Source: Pseudomonas lurida (lineage in GTDB: Bacteria; Pseudomonadota; Gammaproteobacteria; Pseudomonadales; Pseudomonadaceae). Taken from it: a DNA stretch of 61,940 nucleotides. Positions 1 through 8,630 of the stretch are shown here, piece after piece (the stretch's first letter is position 1; every line of letters begins with the position of its first letter). The translations under genes and the position numbers were made by a program. The notes below the pieces were generated by a model. That model was not told where the DNA came from, ran no database searches, and worked only from the letters and a program-made list of their open reading frames with translations. The DNA lies in contig NZ_JAAMRE010000036.1 in assembly GCF_013522705.1 (NCBI RefSeq), positions 1 through 61,940 on the forward strand, read 5' to 3'.

Positions 1-241
1 GCTTCACAAATTGCGGAGCCATTAACTTGACCGTATGACCAAGTGCCTGCAGTTTTCTTGCCCAATAGTGGGCTCCGCCACATGCCTCCATGCCCACTAG
101 GCAGGGCTCCAGGTTGGCAAAAAAAGGGACAACCTGCTCACGTTTGAGCTGCTTCCTTAGCGCTGTTTTTCCTTGTTGATCTATCGCGTGAAGTTGAAAC
201 ACGGCTTTTGCCAAGTCAACCGAAACAGTCGTAATCTGCAT
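1..241 (-). mobile_element. IS110-family transposase, 5' part (cut by window edge)
   Basis: The minus strand from ATG at 241 encodes MQITTVSVDLAKAVFQLHAI, followed by GMEACGGAHYWARKL and LMAPQFVK. This is the N-terminal DEDD (RuvC-like) domain of IS110/IS1111-family transposases: the first catalytic Asp lies in VDLAK and the Glu in GMEACG. About 80 residues are visible and the rest lies beyond the left edge. These elements recombine through a bridge-RNA-guided serine/DEDD mechanism. Upstream of the start, GGACGCTCCCTTCC (243-256) is inverted at 302-315 with one mismatch, as expected for the noncoding end. REP-like repeats begin about 10 bases further on. Confidence 0.85.
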
Positions 242-242
242 G

Positions 243-315
243 AGGACGCTCCCTTCCGCTAAGTGTGGATAACACTTTAACTTTGGCACATAGATGCCGT
301 TAGGAAGGGGGCGTC
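243..315. repeat. Inverted repeat in the noncoding end of the IS110-type element
   Basis: GGACGCTCCCTTCC at 243-256 is matched by its reverse complement GGAAGGGGGCGTCC at 302-315 with one mismatch, enclosing about 45 bases. It lies between the transposase start and the flanking REP-like units. This is the position of the subterminal repeats or bridge-RNA region in IS110/IS1111 elements. The exact IS end (about 316-324) cannot be fixed without the other end. Confidence 0.5.
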
Positions 316-321
316 CATTCC

Positions 322-381
322 ATTACCACAGCAAGCCCGCTCACCACAGCGAGCCCGCTCACCATAGCGAGCCCGCTCACA
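322..381. repeat. Half REP-like array (three ~18-bp units)
   Basis: Three successive units of the type ACCACAGCAAGCCCGCTC run from 322 to 381, the second and third with GCGAGCC variants. They are in the reverse orientation of the TGTGGTGAGCGGGCTTGC units at 9.5, 10.5 and 38.4 kb. Only one arm is present and it directly abuts the insertion sequence, which suggests the element landed in a REP array. Confidence 0.7.
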
Positions 382-487
382 GGGTTATGTGTCAGCCTTT
401 AAGACTTGTGTGGATACCTGTGTCTATCGGGGGCAAGTCGAATCGTCGCACCGCCCCTTCCACATTTATCCGCTTTACCTGAAGGCT

Positions 488-1813
488 TCAGCGCACCAGG
501 CAAGGCTGCTTATTATCAAACCGCCACCCCGGAATCAGGAACTGCATCGCCACGCTGTCATCCCGCGCGCCGAGGCCCATGCCTTTGTACAGTTCGTGGG
601 CGTGGGCCACGGCGTCCATGTCGATGTCCACCCCCAGGCCGGGCTTGGCCGGCACCTTCACATAACCCCCTTCGATTTTCAGCGGTTCGCGGGTCAGGCG
701 CTGGCCGTCCTGCCAGATCCAGTGGGTGTCGATGGCGGTGATGTCGCCCGGTGCGGCGGCGGCCACCTGGGTGAACATCGCCAGGGAAATATCGAAGTGG
801 TTGTTGGAGTGCGAACCCCAGGTCAGGCCCCACTCGTGGCACATTTGCGCCACACGCACCGAGCCTTGCATCGTCCAGAAGTGCGGGTCGGCCAGGGGGA
901 TGTCCACCGATTGCAGCTGGATCGCGTGGCCCATCTCGCGCCAGTCGGTGGCGATCATGTTGGTGGCGGTCTTGAGCCCGGTGGCACGGCGGAATTCGGC
1001 CATGACTTCGCGGCCTGAGTAGCCATGCTCCGCGCCGCACGGGTCCTCGGCGTAGGCCAGTAAGTGGTGCTGGTCGCGGCATAGGCGAATGGCTTCTTTC
1101 AGCGACCAGGCGCCGTTGGGGTCGAGGGTGATGCGCGCCTGCGGGAAGCGCTCGGCCAGCGCAGTGACCGCTTCGATTTCCGCATCGCCGCTCAGCACGC
1201 CGCCCTTTAGCTTGAAGTCATTGAAGCCATATTTGGCCTGGGCCGCTTCGGCCAGGCGCACCACGGCTTCGGCGGTCAGGGCTGTTTCATGGCGCAGGCG
1301 GAACCAGTCATCGTCGCTGTCGGCCTCATTGCGGTAGGCCAGGTCGGTGGCCGTACGGTCGCCGACGTAGAACAGATAGCCCAGCATTTTCACCGCATCG
1401 CGCTGCTGGCCTTCGCCGAGCAACGCGGCCACCGGCACTTCGAGGAACTGTCCCAGCAGGTCGAGCAGAGCGGCTTCCATGGCGGTAACCGCGTGGATGG
1501 TGATGCGCAGGTCAAAGGTCTGCAGGCCACGCCCGGCGGCATCCCGCGAGGCGAAGGTGCTGCGCATCTGGTTGAGGACGCGCTGGTACTGGCCGATGGG
1601 TTGGCCGATCACCAGGCTGCGCGCGTCTTCCAGGGTTTCGCGGATGCGTTCGCCGCCGGGCACTTCGCCCACGCCGGTGCGGCCGCTGCTGTCCTTGAGG
1701 ATCACGATATTGCGCGTAAAGAACGGCCCGTGGGCGCCGCTCAGGTTGAGCAGCATGCTGTCGTGGCCGGCCACGGGGATGACTTGGAAGTGAGTGACGA
1801 TTGGCGTAGTCAT
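488..1813 (-). CDS. gudD: D-glucarate dehydratase
   Basis: 441-residue enolase-superfamily enzyme that dehydrates D-glucarate to 5-keto-4-deoxyglucarate in the cytoplasm. Length and landmarks match the family: the KLK motif with catalytic Lys at 201/203, metal ligands Asp231 (in TLDPNG), Glu256 (AEDPCG) and Asn285 (TNMIATD), and catalytic His335 in GSHSNNHFDI. The N-terminus (HDSMLLNLSGAHGPFFTRN) is characteristic of glucarate dehydratases. It lies 19 bases downstream of the permease gene on the same strand, so the two are probably one transcript controlled by the divergent GntR regulator. Confidence 0.95.
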   Translation of the reverse strand: MTTPIVTHFQVIPVAGHDSMLLNLSGAHGPFFTRNIVILKDSSGRTGVGEVPGGERIRETLEDARSLVIGQPIGQYQRVLNQMRSTFASRDAAGRGLQTFDLRITIHAVTAMEAALLDLLGQFLEVPVAALLGEGQQRDAVKMLGYLFYVGDRTATDLAYRNEADSDDDWFRLRHETALTAEAVVRLAEAAQAKYGFNDFKLKGGVLSGDAEIEAVTALAERFPQARITLDPNGAWSLKEAIRLCRDQHHLLAYAEDPCGAEHGYSGREVMAEFRRATGLKTATNMIATDWREMGHAIQLQSVDIPLADPHFWTMQGSVRVAQMCHEWGLTWGSHSNNHFDISLAMFTQVAAAAPGDITAIDTHWIWQDGQRLTREPLKIEGGYVKVPAKPGLGVDIDMDAVAHAHELYKGMGLGARDDSVAMQFLIPGWRFDNKQPCLVR

Positions 1814-1832
1814 GGCAGATTCCTGAGTGAGC

Positions 1833-3194
1833 TTAAAGAGGTTTGCCGAGCGCGGCGCTGGGCACGGCGCCAGGTGCGCTCAAGGTGGAGGAGGGCGCGG
1901 TCTTGGCGAAGAACACCAGGAGGGCAGCCAGCACCGAAGTGCCCGCCAGGCCGTAGAGGCCGCCCTGGATCGAACCGGTGGTTTGCTCCAGAAACCCGAA
2001 GGTGGTCGGCGCAACGAAACCGCCCAGGTTGCCGATGGAGTTGATCAGCGCGATCACCGCGGCGGCAATGCGCACATCCAGATAGCCCTGGGGGATCGGC
2101 CAGAACAGCGAGGACGCCGACTTGAAACCAATCGCCGCGAAGCAGATCGCCACAAAGGCGAAGATCGGCCCGCCGGTGGTGGACATGAACATGCCTGCCG
2201 CCGCAATCAACAACGCCGCTGCCACCCAGGCCTGCTGGAACTTGAACCTGCCCGACAGCGAGGCGAAGGCATACATGGCGATGATCGAGATCAGCCACGG
2301 GATCGAATTAAAGAAACCCACCTGCACATCGCTGAGGTCGCCCATCTTCTTGATGATGCTCGGCAGCCAGAAGGTCGCGGCGTAAATGGTCAACTGGATA
2401 CAGAAGTACAACGCACAGAACAGCAGGATCTGGCGGTCCTTGAGCAGCTTGCCGAGGGTCGGCTTGACGCTGGTGAGCGCCTCGCGCTCGCGTTGTTCCT
2501 GGTCGATGGCGTCCACCAGCGCGTCCTGTTCTTCGCGGGTCATCCATTTGGCGTCGTGAGGCTTGGAGTCGAGCCAGAACCACACGAAGAACCCGATGGC
2601 GACCGAGGCCAGGCCTTCGATGGCGAACATCCACTGCCAGCCGTGCAGGCCAAACCCTTCGATCTGCAGCAGCGCGCCCGACAGCGGGCCGGAGATCAGT
2701 GAAGCCACGGCCGAACCGCTGAGGAAAATCGCGATGGCCTTACCGCGCTCCACACCTGGCAACCACCGCGTGAAGTAGTAGATCACCCCCGGGAAGAAAC
2801 CGGCTTCGGCCACCCCCAGCAGAAAGCGCAGGATATAAAAGTGGGTTTCGTTCTGGATAAACGCCATCAGCGTGGCGACAAGGCCCCAGGTGAACATGAT
2901 GCGGGTCAGCCAGATACGCGCGCCGACCTTTTGCAGCAGCATATTGGAGGGCACTTCGAACAGGGCATACCCAATGAAAAACAACCCGGCGCCAAAGCCA
3001 TAGGCCGCCGCGCCGATACCCAGGTCATGCTCCATGTGCGTGCGCACGAAGCCGATATTGACCCGGTCGATGTAGTTGAGGATGAACATGACCACGAACA
3101 GTGGGAGCACATGGCTCTTCACTTTGCTCACGGCGCGCGCGAGGACCGGACTGCGTTCTGAGGCAACGGCTGTATGGCTTGAATTGTTAACCAT
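1833..3194 (-). CDS. gudP: MFS glucarate/galactarate-type permease
   Basis: 453 residues with about 12 membrane segments, of the anion:cation symporter branch of the major facilitator superfamily. The family signature NYIDRVNIG is near residue 40, and there is a central cytoplasmic loop (about 200-265) rich in charged residues. Position directly upstream of gudD and divergence from an FCD regulator support glucarate (or galactarate) uptake; substrate is inferred from context. The C-terminal tail is Ser/Ala/Pro rich and not conserved in the family. Confidence 0.88.
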   Translation of the reverse strand: MVNNSSHTAVASERSPVLARAVSKVKSHVLPLFVVMFILNYIDRVNIGFVRTHMEHDLGIGAAAYGFGAGLFFIGYALFEVPSNMLLQKVGARIWLTRIMFTWGLVATLMAFIQNETHFYILRFLLGVAEAGFFPGVIYYFTRWLPGVERGKAIAIFLSGSAVASLISGPLSGALLQIEGFGLHGWQWMFAIEGLASVAIGFFVWFWLDSKPHDAKWMTREEQDALVDAIDQEQREREALTSVKPTLGKLLKDRQILLFCALYFCIQLTIYAATFWLPSIIKKMGDLSDVQVGFFNSIPWLISIIAMYAFASLSGRFKFQQAWVAAALLIAAAGMFMSTTGGPIFAFVAICFAAIGFKSASSLFWPIPQGYLDVRIAAAVIALINSIGNLGGFVAPTTFGFLEQTTGSIQGGLYGLAGTSVLAALLVFFAKTAPSSTLSAPGAVPSAALGKPL

Positions 3195-3511
3195 TCAAGA
3201 CTCCCCCCTGATTATTTTTATGTGGGTTTTAGTTGATAGACATCATACAAGTCGAATTCTGGAATTCGCAATGTGGTTACGCATTTTTTATTTCATAAGG
3301 CCCGCCGTTTAGCCTGTAAATTGGTTGTATTGCGACGTTTATTAAGCTTTTTTAGCGGGGTTGAGCAAGGCGCTGATCAAAAAAGGTACGGCAGGAAAAA
3401 GCCCCAATCTGGTTGGTTGTCATACAAGCTAAGCTTTTCCGGATTCGTATGCCACCCCGCCCGGACGGAATGTTAAGCTCCTTCCCAGCCCAACCCCGTG
3501 GACCCGTCGCA
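3195..3511. promoter_or_regulatory. Divergent gudP / GntR control region with candidate FCD operators
   Basis: AT-rich intergenic region between the permease and the regulator. TTGTCATACAA at 3417-3427 fits the GntR/FadR-subfamily pattern TNGTNNNACNA exactly. ACATCATACAA at 3240-3250, next to the permease start, keeps one half-site (ATACAA). Two sites, one near each start, would allow repression of both the catabolic genes and the regulator. Site function is inferred from pattern only. Confidence 0.5.
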
Positions 3512-4222
3512 ATGCCCATCCAACCACCAGCCGCCGTTCACAAGCGCTCCACCAACCTGGCCCAAGGCGTGGTCGACGACTTGACCCAACGCATTCTGCT
3601 GGGGCAGTTAAAGCCGGGTGAAAAGCTGCCGTCCGAATCCACCATCGTGCTTGAGCACGGCGTGAGCCGCACGGTGGTGCGCGAAGCCATTTCCAAATTG
3701 CAGGCCTCGGGGCTGGTGCAGACGCGTCACGGCATCGGCACGTTTGTGCTGGAGGCACGCCCCCAGCCTGGCTTGCGTCTGCACGTGGACACAGTGGCCA
3801 GCGTGCGCAACATGCTGGAATTGCGCCTGGGCCTGGAGGTGCAGGCGGTAGCGTTGGCTGCCGTGCGTCGCTGCGATGCGCAACTGGCTCCCATGCGCCA
3901 GGCCCTGGATGACTACCAGGCGTCCCTGGCCAACAACGACAGTTGTGTGGAAGAAGACAAACGCTTCCACCTGTTGATTGCCGAAGCCACCGGCAATACT
4001 TTTTTCACCGAGATCATGCAGCACTTGGGCAACGCCATGATTCCGCGCAGCCTGGTCAAGGGCGCCGAGCGCGGCGGCGCGGACTTCGCCAGACTGGGGC
4101 AGTTGGCCCACCTGGAGCATGAGGCGATTTTTAACGCGATCAAACGCCAGGACGCCGACGCCGCCCGCGCCGCCATGGTGCTGCACTTGACCAACAGCCG
4201 GGACCGGTTTTCCGGCGAGTAA
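3512..4222 (+). CDS. GntR-family (FCD domain) transcriptional regulator
   Basis: 236 residues from ATG 3512; the frame stays open upstream to 3413, but the family normally starts close to the winged helix. The N-terminal HTH spans about residues 20-85 (PGEKLPSESTIVLEHGVSRT, then VVREAISKLQASGLVQTRHG). The C-terminal all-helical FCD ligand domain contains EEDKRFHLLIAEATGN and a late LEHEAIFNAI segment, carrying the usual Asp/His metal or ligand site. The nearest family members control sugar-acid catabolism. Divergence from gudP-gudD makes it the likely glucarate-responsive repressor. Confidence 0.9.
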   Translation: MPIQPPAAVHKRSTNLAQGVVDDLTQRILLGQLKPGEKLPSESTIVLEHGVSRTVVREAISKLQASGLVQTRHGIGTFVLEARPQPGLRLHVDTVASVRNMLELRLGLEVQAVALAAVRRCDAQLAPMRQALDDYQASLANNDSCVEEDKRFHLLIAEATGNTFFTEIMQHLGNAMIPRSLVKGAERGGADFARLGQLAHLEHEAIFNAIKRQDADAARAAMVLHLTNSRDRFSGE

Positions 4223-4253
4223 GGCGCTCGAACGCGCGCATAGGACTCTTCAG

Positions 4254-4949
4254 TTGAACGAACACACTTTATCCAGGCGCCTGGAGCGCGTGGCGGCGCA
4301 CGTGCCCTTGGCCGCGCGCCTGGCCGACATCGGCTCAGACCACGCGTACCTGCCGGTCGCTTTGCTGCGCCGTGGCGCAATCAGCGCGGCCGTCGCGGGG
4401 GAGGTGGCAAGTACACCGTTCCGCGCAGCCCAACGCACCGTGCGCGATAACCGCCTGCAAGGGCGCGTGACGGTGCGCCAGGCCGACGGTCTGGCCGCCA
4501 TCGAACCGGCCGACGGCATCACCGCGATCAGCCTGTGCGGTATGGGCGGCGAGACGATTCGCGACATTCTGGAAAGCGGCAAGGCCCGCTTGAGCGGCCG
4601 CGAACGCCTGATCCTGCAACCCAATGGCGGCGAACCGCCGCTGCGGCGTTGGTTGATGGATAACGGTTACACGATCCTTTGCGAAGAGCTGTTGCACGAG
4701 AACCGCTTCTACTACGAAATCATTGTCGCCGAACGCGCCGAGCCGGTGGCCTACAGCGCCGAACAACTGTACTTCGGCCCGCTGCAGATGCAGGCGCGCA
4801 GCCCGGTGTTTTTGGCCAAGTGGCAACGGGCGTTGCGTCTGAAGCAGAAGGTTCTGGCCGGCCTTGAACAGTCGGAGCAGGGCGTACTGCACGGCAAGCA
4901 TGCGCAAATCGCCCTGCAGGTGCGATGGATCCGTGAACTGCTGGGTTAA
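4254..4949 (+). CDS. trmK: TrmK-family tRNA (adenine22-N1)-methyltransferase
   Basis: 231-residue class I SAM-dependent methyltransferase. Motif I is LADIGSDHAYLP (residues ~23-34) and the catalytic-loop region is SLCGMGGETIRDIL, both diagnostic of the TrmK/YqfN family (COG2384). QPNGGEPPLRRWL and ENRFYYEIIVAE are further family signatures. TTG start at 4254 is preceded by AGGA at 4243-4246; no ATG is available near the family N-terminus. It follows the GntR gene by 31 bases but is unlikely to be functionally linked to it. Function in Gram-negative bacteria is inferred from the Bacillus family. Confidence 0.82.
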   Translation: MNEHTLSRRLERVAAHVPLAARLADIGSDHAYLPVALLRRGAISAAVAGEVASTPFRAAQRTVRDNRLQGRVTVRQADGLAAIEPADGITAISLCGMGGETIRDILESGKARLSGRERLILQPNGGEPPLRRWLMDNGYTILCEELLHENRFYYEIIVAERAEPVAYSAEQLYFGPLQMQARSPVFLAKWQRALRLKQKVLAGLEQSEQGVLHGKHAQIALQVRWIRELLG

Positions 4950-5280
4950 ATACGCTTCACCACGCCTTCAAGTTTGGGCGGTACGCAGCCGATAGCCTGC
5001 GTGTAACGGCGGATGCTTGCAGCGCGTGCTCGTTCAAACATCCTTGTGCCGGCCGTCCCCGGCGGTTACACCGTCACTGCCAGGATTGAGTGCTTTTGCC
5101 CCATTTTCGAGCACGCTACGGCGCATTTTTGTACATCACCCGCCCTGTTTCGGGGCTGTGGGTCGACGGCCCGTATCTTGCTAGTCCCAGAATAATCAAT
5201 GACATGGCATTTTGCCGTTAGTCATTTCAAGGCTTCGCCCAGCGTTGCATCGCCTGGGTGGTTTGAGGGAGTAGTCGGAC
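4950..5280. other. 331-base intergenic region upstream of the chemoreceptor
   Basis: No convincing gene. A 60-codon frame at 5013-5195 lacks a ribosome-binding site and protein-like composition. TCAAT at 5196 with GCCGTTAG at 5214-5221 weakly resembles a FliA (sigma-28) promoter, as often found ahead of chemoreceptor genes, but spacing and the -10 are imperfect. Confidence 0.35.
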
Positions 5281-7338
5281 ATGCACAGCTTGTTATCACC
5301 CGGTATCCGCCTGCTCGGACGTTTCGGTTTCGCGCGTAAATTCCAGATTCTGTTTTTGCTGTTCATGCTGCCCCTGGCGGGTAGCCTGTGGATGATCGGT
5401 CAGGATTACCGGGACAAATTAAACGTGATATCCAGCGAGCGCTCCGGCGTCAGCCAGTTGCTGGCGCTCGACAGCCTGGACGCGCAATTGACCGCCCAGC
5501 GCAACCTGGCCGCGCGCTGGAAGGCCGTCGATTTGCTGCGCGAGCCCACGCCCGCCGCGAAAGCCGCCATGGCCGCCGTGGATGCCAACTACTCACCGAT
5601 CCAGCAAAGCCTGCAAACACTGGGCGAAACACTCAAGGCGCAGAACGCCAGTGCGGACATCCAGGCGCGCTTCGACACCTTGCAGGGCGCGGTCAAGGGC
5701 CTGGACAGCCAATCCCTGCGCACCGTGGGCTGGTGGCCGGACGGCTACGAACGCTTCACATCGGCGCTCGGCGCCATGCAGGCGTTGCGCGAGCAGATCG
5801 CACTGGATGCCGGCCTGATCCTCGACCCGTGGATGGAAACCTACCTGACGATGCAGATCGCCACGCAGCAGACGCCCGACCTGATCGAGCGCATCGGCCG
5901 TATGGCGGGTATCGGCCAGTCGTCCATCGCGTCGGGGCAGTTCACCTTGCAGAGTCGCCTGCAGATGCGTGACCTGCGCAGCCGCATCGGCGATGCGCGG
6001 GACCAGTTGATCAAGGCCGCGGTATCGCTCAAGGCCAAGCCCTACGCGGGCATGGAACCGTGGACCGCGCAGTACGACAACAGCCTGCAGGTGCTCGATA
6101 GCGAACTCAAAGTGCTGGACGACGGTGTATTTGGCGGCACCATCAAGCTCGACACCGCCGCCTTCGACCGCAGTGTCGACGCCATGCTCGGCAGCCTGGG
6201 TGCACTGCGCAACCAGTCGCTCAATTCCCTGGATGCCCGCCTGGCGTATTACCACGACCGCTCACTCCAGCAATTTATCCCGGTGGCGGCGACGTTCGGC
6301 CTGCTGGCCCTGGCCGCGCTGTACCTGTTTATGAGCCTGCAAGCGTCTATCCGACGCAGCGCCAGTGGTATCACCACCCTGGCCGAATCGCTGCGCGACG
6401 GCAACTTGTGCGTGGAAGTGGCCGTGCAGGGGCGCGATGAACTGGCGGCTATCAGCACGGCATTGAACGTGGCGGTGATGCAGCTGCGTACCAGCCTGTT
6501 GGGGGTCAATCACGAAACCCAGCAGTTGGGTTCGGCCGTGATCACCCTCAACACTCAATCGGGCAGCACCCTCAACGAAGTCGAAGACCAGCAACACCAG
6601 ATCAGCCAGATCGCTGCCGCTGCCACGCAGTTGGCCGCCACCTCCATGGGCGTCGCCAGAAGTTGCGAACAGGCCTCGGACAGCGCCCAGCAAACCCGAC
6701 GCATCGCCGAGGACAGCAGCCGCGACAGCGAACGCACCACGGCCAGCATCCAGCAACTCAACCAGCGCCTGACCGACACGGCCGCAGCCTTGCAGCAAGT
6801 GAGCGACCAGGGCCAGCAGATTCAATCGGTGGTCGACACCATCCGCGGTATCGCCGAGCAGACCAACCTGCTGGCGCTCAACGCCGCCATCGAAGCCGCG
6901 CGTGCGGGCGAGCAAGGGCGTGGCTTTGCGGTGGTGGCCGATGAAGTGCGCAGCCTGTCGCAACGCACCCAGGCCTCGACGGCACAGATCGCCGGCACGG
7001 TGGACAGCCTGCGCGCTACCGTGACCCAGGCGGTCACCCTGATGGGCGCCGCGTGCGAACAAGCGTTGACCGACGCCGAGTCGGTCACCGGGCTTGGCGT
7101 GCGGCTGGGCGAGATCGCCGGCGCGGTACAGAACGTCACCGACACCCTGGCGCAAATCGCCACGGCGGTAGAGGAACAAGCGACCACGGCGGATGAAGTG
7201 AGCGGCAATATCCAGCAGGTCGACCAGGCCGCCGGGCGCTTGCTCGACGGCGCCCGTGCGGTGAACCGCGCGGCGGACACCCTGAGCAGAGGCAGCCAGG
7301 CCCTGAGCGATAACACGGCGCGGTTCCGCCTGAGCTGA
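5281..7338 (+). CDS. Methyl-accepting chemotaxis protein
   Basis: 685 residues. Membrane segment 1 is at about 22-40, followed by a ~290-residue helical periplasmic sensor region. Membrane segment 2 is at about 333-354 (FIPVAATFGLLALAALYLF), then a HAMP-like linker to ~407 and a long coiled-coil signalling domain. The invariant hairpin tip EAARAGEQGRGFAVVADEVR is at ~538-557. The sensor has no recognisable Cache or PAS signature by eye; it looks like a helical bundle. No CheB/CheR pentapeptide at the C-terminus (ends NTARFRLS). Monocistronic; followed by a GC-rich hairpin. Confidence 0.95.
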   Translation: MHSLLSPGIRLLGRFGFARKFQILFLLFMLPLAGSLWMIGQDYRDKLNVISSERSGVSQLLALDSLDAQLTAQRNLAARWKAVDLLREPTPAAKAAMAAVDANYSPIQQSLQTLGETLKAQNASADIQARFDTLQGAVKGLDSQSLRTVGWWPDGYERFTSALGAMQALREQIALDAGLILDPWMETYLTMQIATQQTPDLIERIGRMAGIGQSSIASGQFTLQSRLQMRDLRSRIGDARDQLIKAAVSLKAKPYAGMEPWTAQYDNSLQVLDSELKVLDDGVFGGTIKLDTAAFDRSVDAMLGSLGALRNQSLNSLDARLAYYHDRSLQQFIPVAATFGLLALAALYLFMSLQASIRRSASGITTLAESLRDGNLCVEVAVQGRDELAAISTALNVAVMQLRTSLLGVNHETQQLGSAVITLNTQSGSTLNEVEDQQHQISQIAAAATQLAATSMGVARSCEQASDSAQQTRRIAEDSSRDSERTTASIQQLNQRLTDTAAALQQVSDQGQQIQSVVDTIRGIAEQTNLLALNAAIEAARAGEQGRGFAVVADEVRSLSQRTQASTAQIAGTVDSLRATVTQAVTLMGAACEQALTDAESVTGLGVRLGEIAGAVQNVTDTLAQIATAVEEQATTADEVSGNIQQVDQAAGRLLDGARAVNRAADTLSRGSQALSDNTARFRLS

Positions 7339-7341
7339 ACC

Positions 7342-7373
7342 AAAGGGGGAGGGGGCTTGCTCCTTCCCCCTTG
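7342..7373 (+). terminator. GC-rich hairpin after the chemoreceptor gene
   Basis: AAAGGGGGAGG and CCTTCCCCCTT pair around a GGGCTTGCT loop, 3 bases after the stop codon. There is no T-run after it, and the stem resembles a single REP unit of the GGGGGCTTG type, so it may be a REP singlet acting as a bidirectional terminator between two convergent genes. Confidence 0.5.
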
Positions 7374-7394
7374 AAGTGTGCTCAGACCTGGGAG

Positions 7395-8516
7395 TCAGTG
7401 CGCCGAAGGGCTCAACACCTCGATCCACAATGCCCCTTTGCCCGACGCGGCTTCACCCACGCGTTTCAGCGCGCCGCCTGGGCTTACCGCATAGGTGCCG
7501 ACCTTCTGGCTTTTTTCACCCGTGACCAGCAGCCATTTCCCGTTCGGCGAGAACGCGATGTTGCGCGGCTGTTTTTCTTCGACCGGGTAGTTGTCCAGGA
7601 AACGCAGCTCGCCGGTGCCTGTGTCCACCGCAAATGCCGACACCGAACTGCTGGTGCGCTCGCTCATCAACAGCAGCTTGCCATCGGGTGACAAACGCAG
7701 GTCGGCCGCCCAGATTCGCGGTGTAGGGTCGTCTTTCAAGTCGTTGTTGCGGGCGTCCCGCACTTGGCCGGGCGCCAGTTTCAAGCGTGCGGGGATGCCA
7801 TTGGCTACGCCGATCCGGGTCAGCGCGCCGCTGCTGTGGTCGATGGCGAACGCGGTGACGGTGCCGCTCATTTCGCCCACCACGTACAAAAATTTGCCAT
7901 CGGCAGAAAACGCCAGGTGCCGAGGCCCGGTATTGGCCGGCACGCTCACGTAGCCGCTGCCGATGGGGCTGAGGGCGCCGGTGTCGGCATCGAAACGGTA
8001 TTGCAGCACCTGGTCCGTGCCCAGGTTGCCCGCGTAGGCAAAGCGATTGCTCGGGTCGGTGCGCAGGGAGTGCGCGTGCAGGCCGGTCTTGTAGGTGAGG
8101 ATCGGCTCGGCCTTATCGACGGGCTGCACGCTGAGGGTGTCGGCGCCATACGAGGCGGCGAGCAGATAACGCCCGGTGCGGTCGGTGGCCAGGTACGCCA
8201 TGCTTTCGGCCAGCGGCGCTTGGGCTTTTGCGCTCAAGCGCCCGGTGGTGGGGTCAACGTTGAACGCCTGCACCTGGAATGGCTTGACCCGCAACGCGGC
8301 ATACAAGGTTTTGCCGTCGGGGCTCAGGGCCATCGGGTTGACCTGATCGCCGGCCGCCACCTGACTCATCAGGCTCAATACGCCGTTGCTTTCGTTCAGG
8401 CTGTATTGGGAGATCAGCCCGTCACCGGGGCTGGAGATATAGGCGAAGGTAGCCGCGTTGGCGTGGGCGCTGAGGCCGCAGATGACTGCAGTAGCCAGGA
8501 GGAGGGGCGTGTTCAC
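7395..8516 (-). CDS. Exported seven-bladed beta-propeller lactonase family protein
   Basis: 373 residues from GTG 8516, which has AAGGAT seven bases upstream and begins a signal peptide ending SAHANA. ATG 8552 upstream in frame has no clear Shine-Dalgarno but would add lysines to the signal n-region. The mature protein is a chain of repeats such as SPDGKTLYAALR, SADGKFLYVVGEMSGTVTAF and SPNGKWLLVTGEKSQ, typical of the YVTN/6-phosphogluconolactonase-like (PF10282) propeller. GPRHLAFSADG and QPRNIAFSPNG carry the family's conserved Arg/His region. Periplasmic location argues against classical pentose-phosphate Pgl; substrate unknown. Confidence 0.85.
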   Translation of the reverse strand: MNTPLLLATAVICGLSAHANAATFAYISSPGDGLISQYSLNESNGVLSLMSQVAAGDQVNPMALSPDGKTLYAALRVKPFQVQAFNVDPTTGRLSAKAQAPLAESMAYLATDRTGRYLLAASYGADTLSVQPVDKAEPILTYKTGLHAHSLRTDPSNRFAYAGNLGTDQVLQYRFDADTGALSPIGSGYVSVPANTGPRHLAFSADGKFLYVVGEMSGTVTAFAIDHSSGALTRIGVANGIPARLKLAPGQVRDARNNDLKDDPTPRIWAADLRLSPDGKLLLMSERTSSSVSAFAVDTGTGELRFLDNYPVEEKQPRNIAFSPNGKWLLVTGEKSQKVGTYAVSPGGALKRVGEAASGKGALWIEVLSPSAH

Positions 8517-8630
8517 AGGTGATCCTTTATTTTTATGGTTGTGATCAGTCATCGTATGACTGTATCGCGGTTGGAGCAATGCCTGTGTGATCGACGTAAT
8601 CAGCGGTGTCGCTGACCCTGCGGGGAAGGC

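Noticed and set aside
389..1018. Open frames of 100-210 codons on the plus strand opposite gudD
   Set aside because: Shadows of the high-GC third codon positions of gudD; composition is Arg/His/Gly rich and unlike a folded protein.
5013..5195. 60-codon frame upstream of the chemoreceptor
   Set aside because: No ribosome-binding site; cysteine-rich odd composition; likely chance.
6262..7428. 388-codon frame opposite the chemoreceptor
   Set aside because: Antisense to the coiled-coil domain, low-complexity Arg/Gln/His composition, no Shine-Dalgarno.
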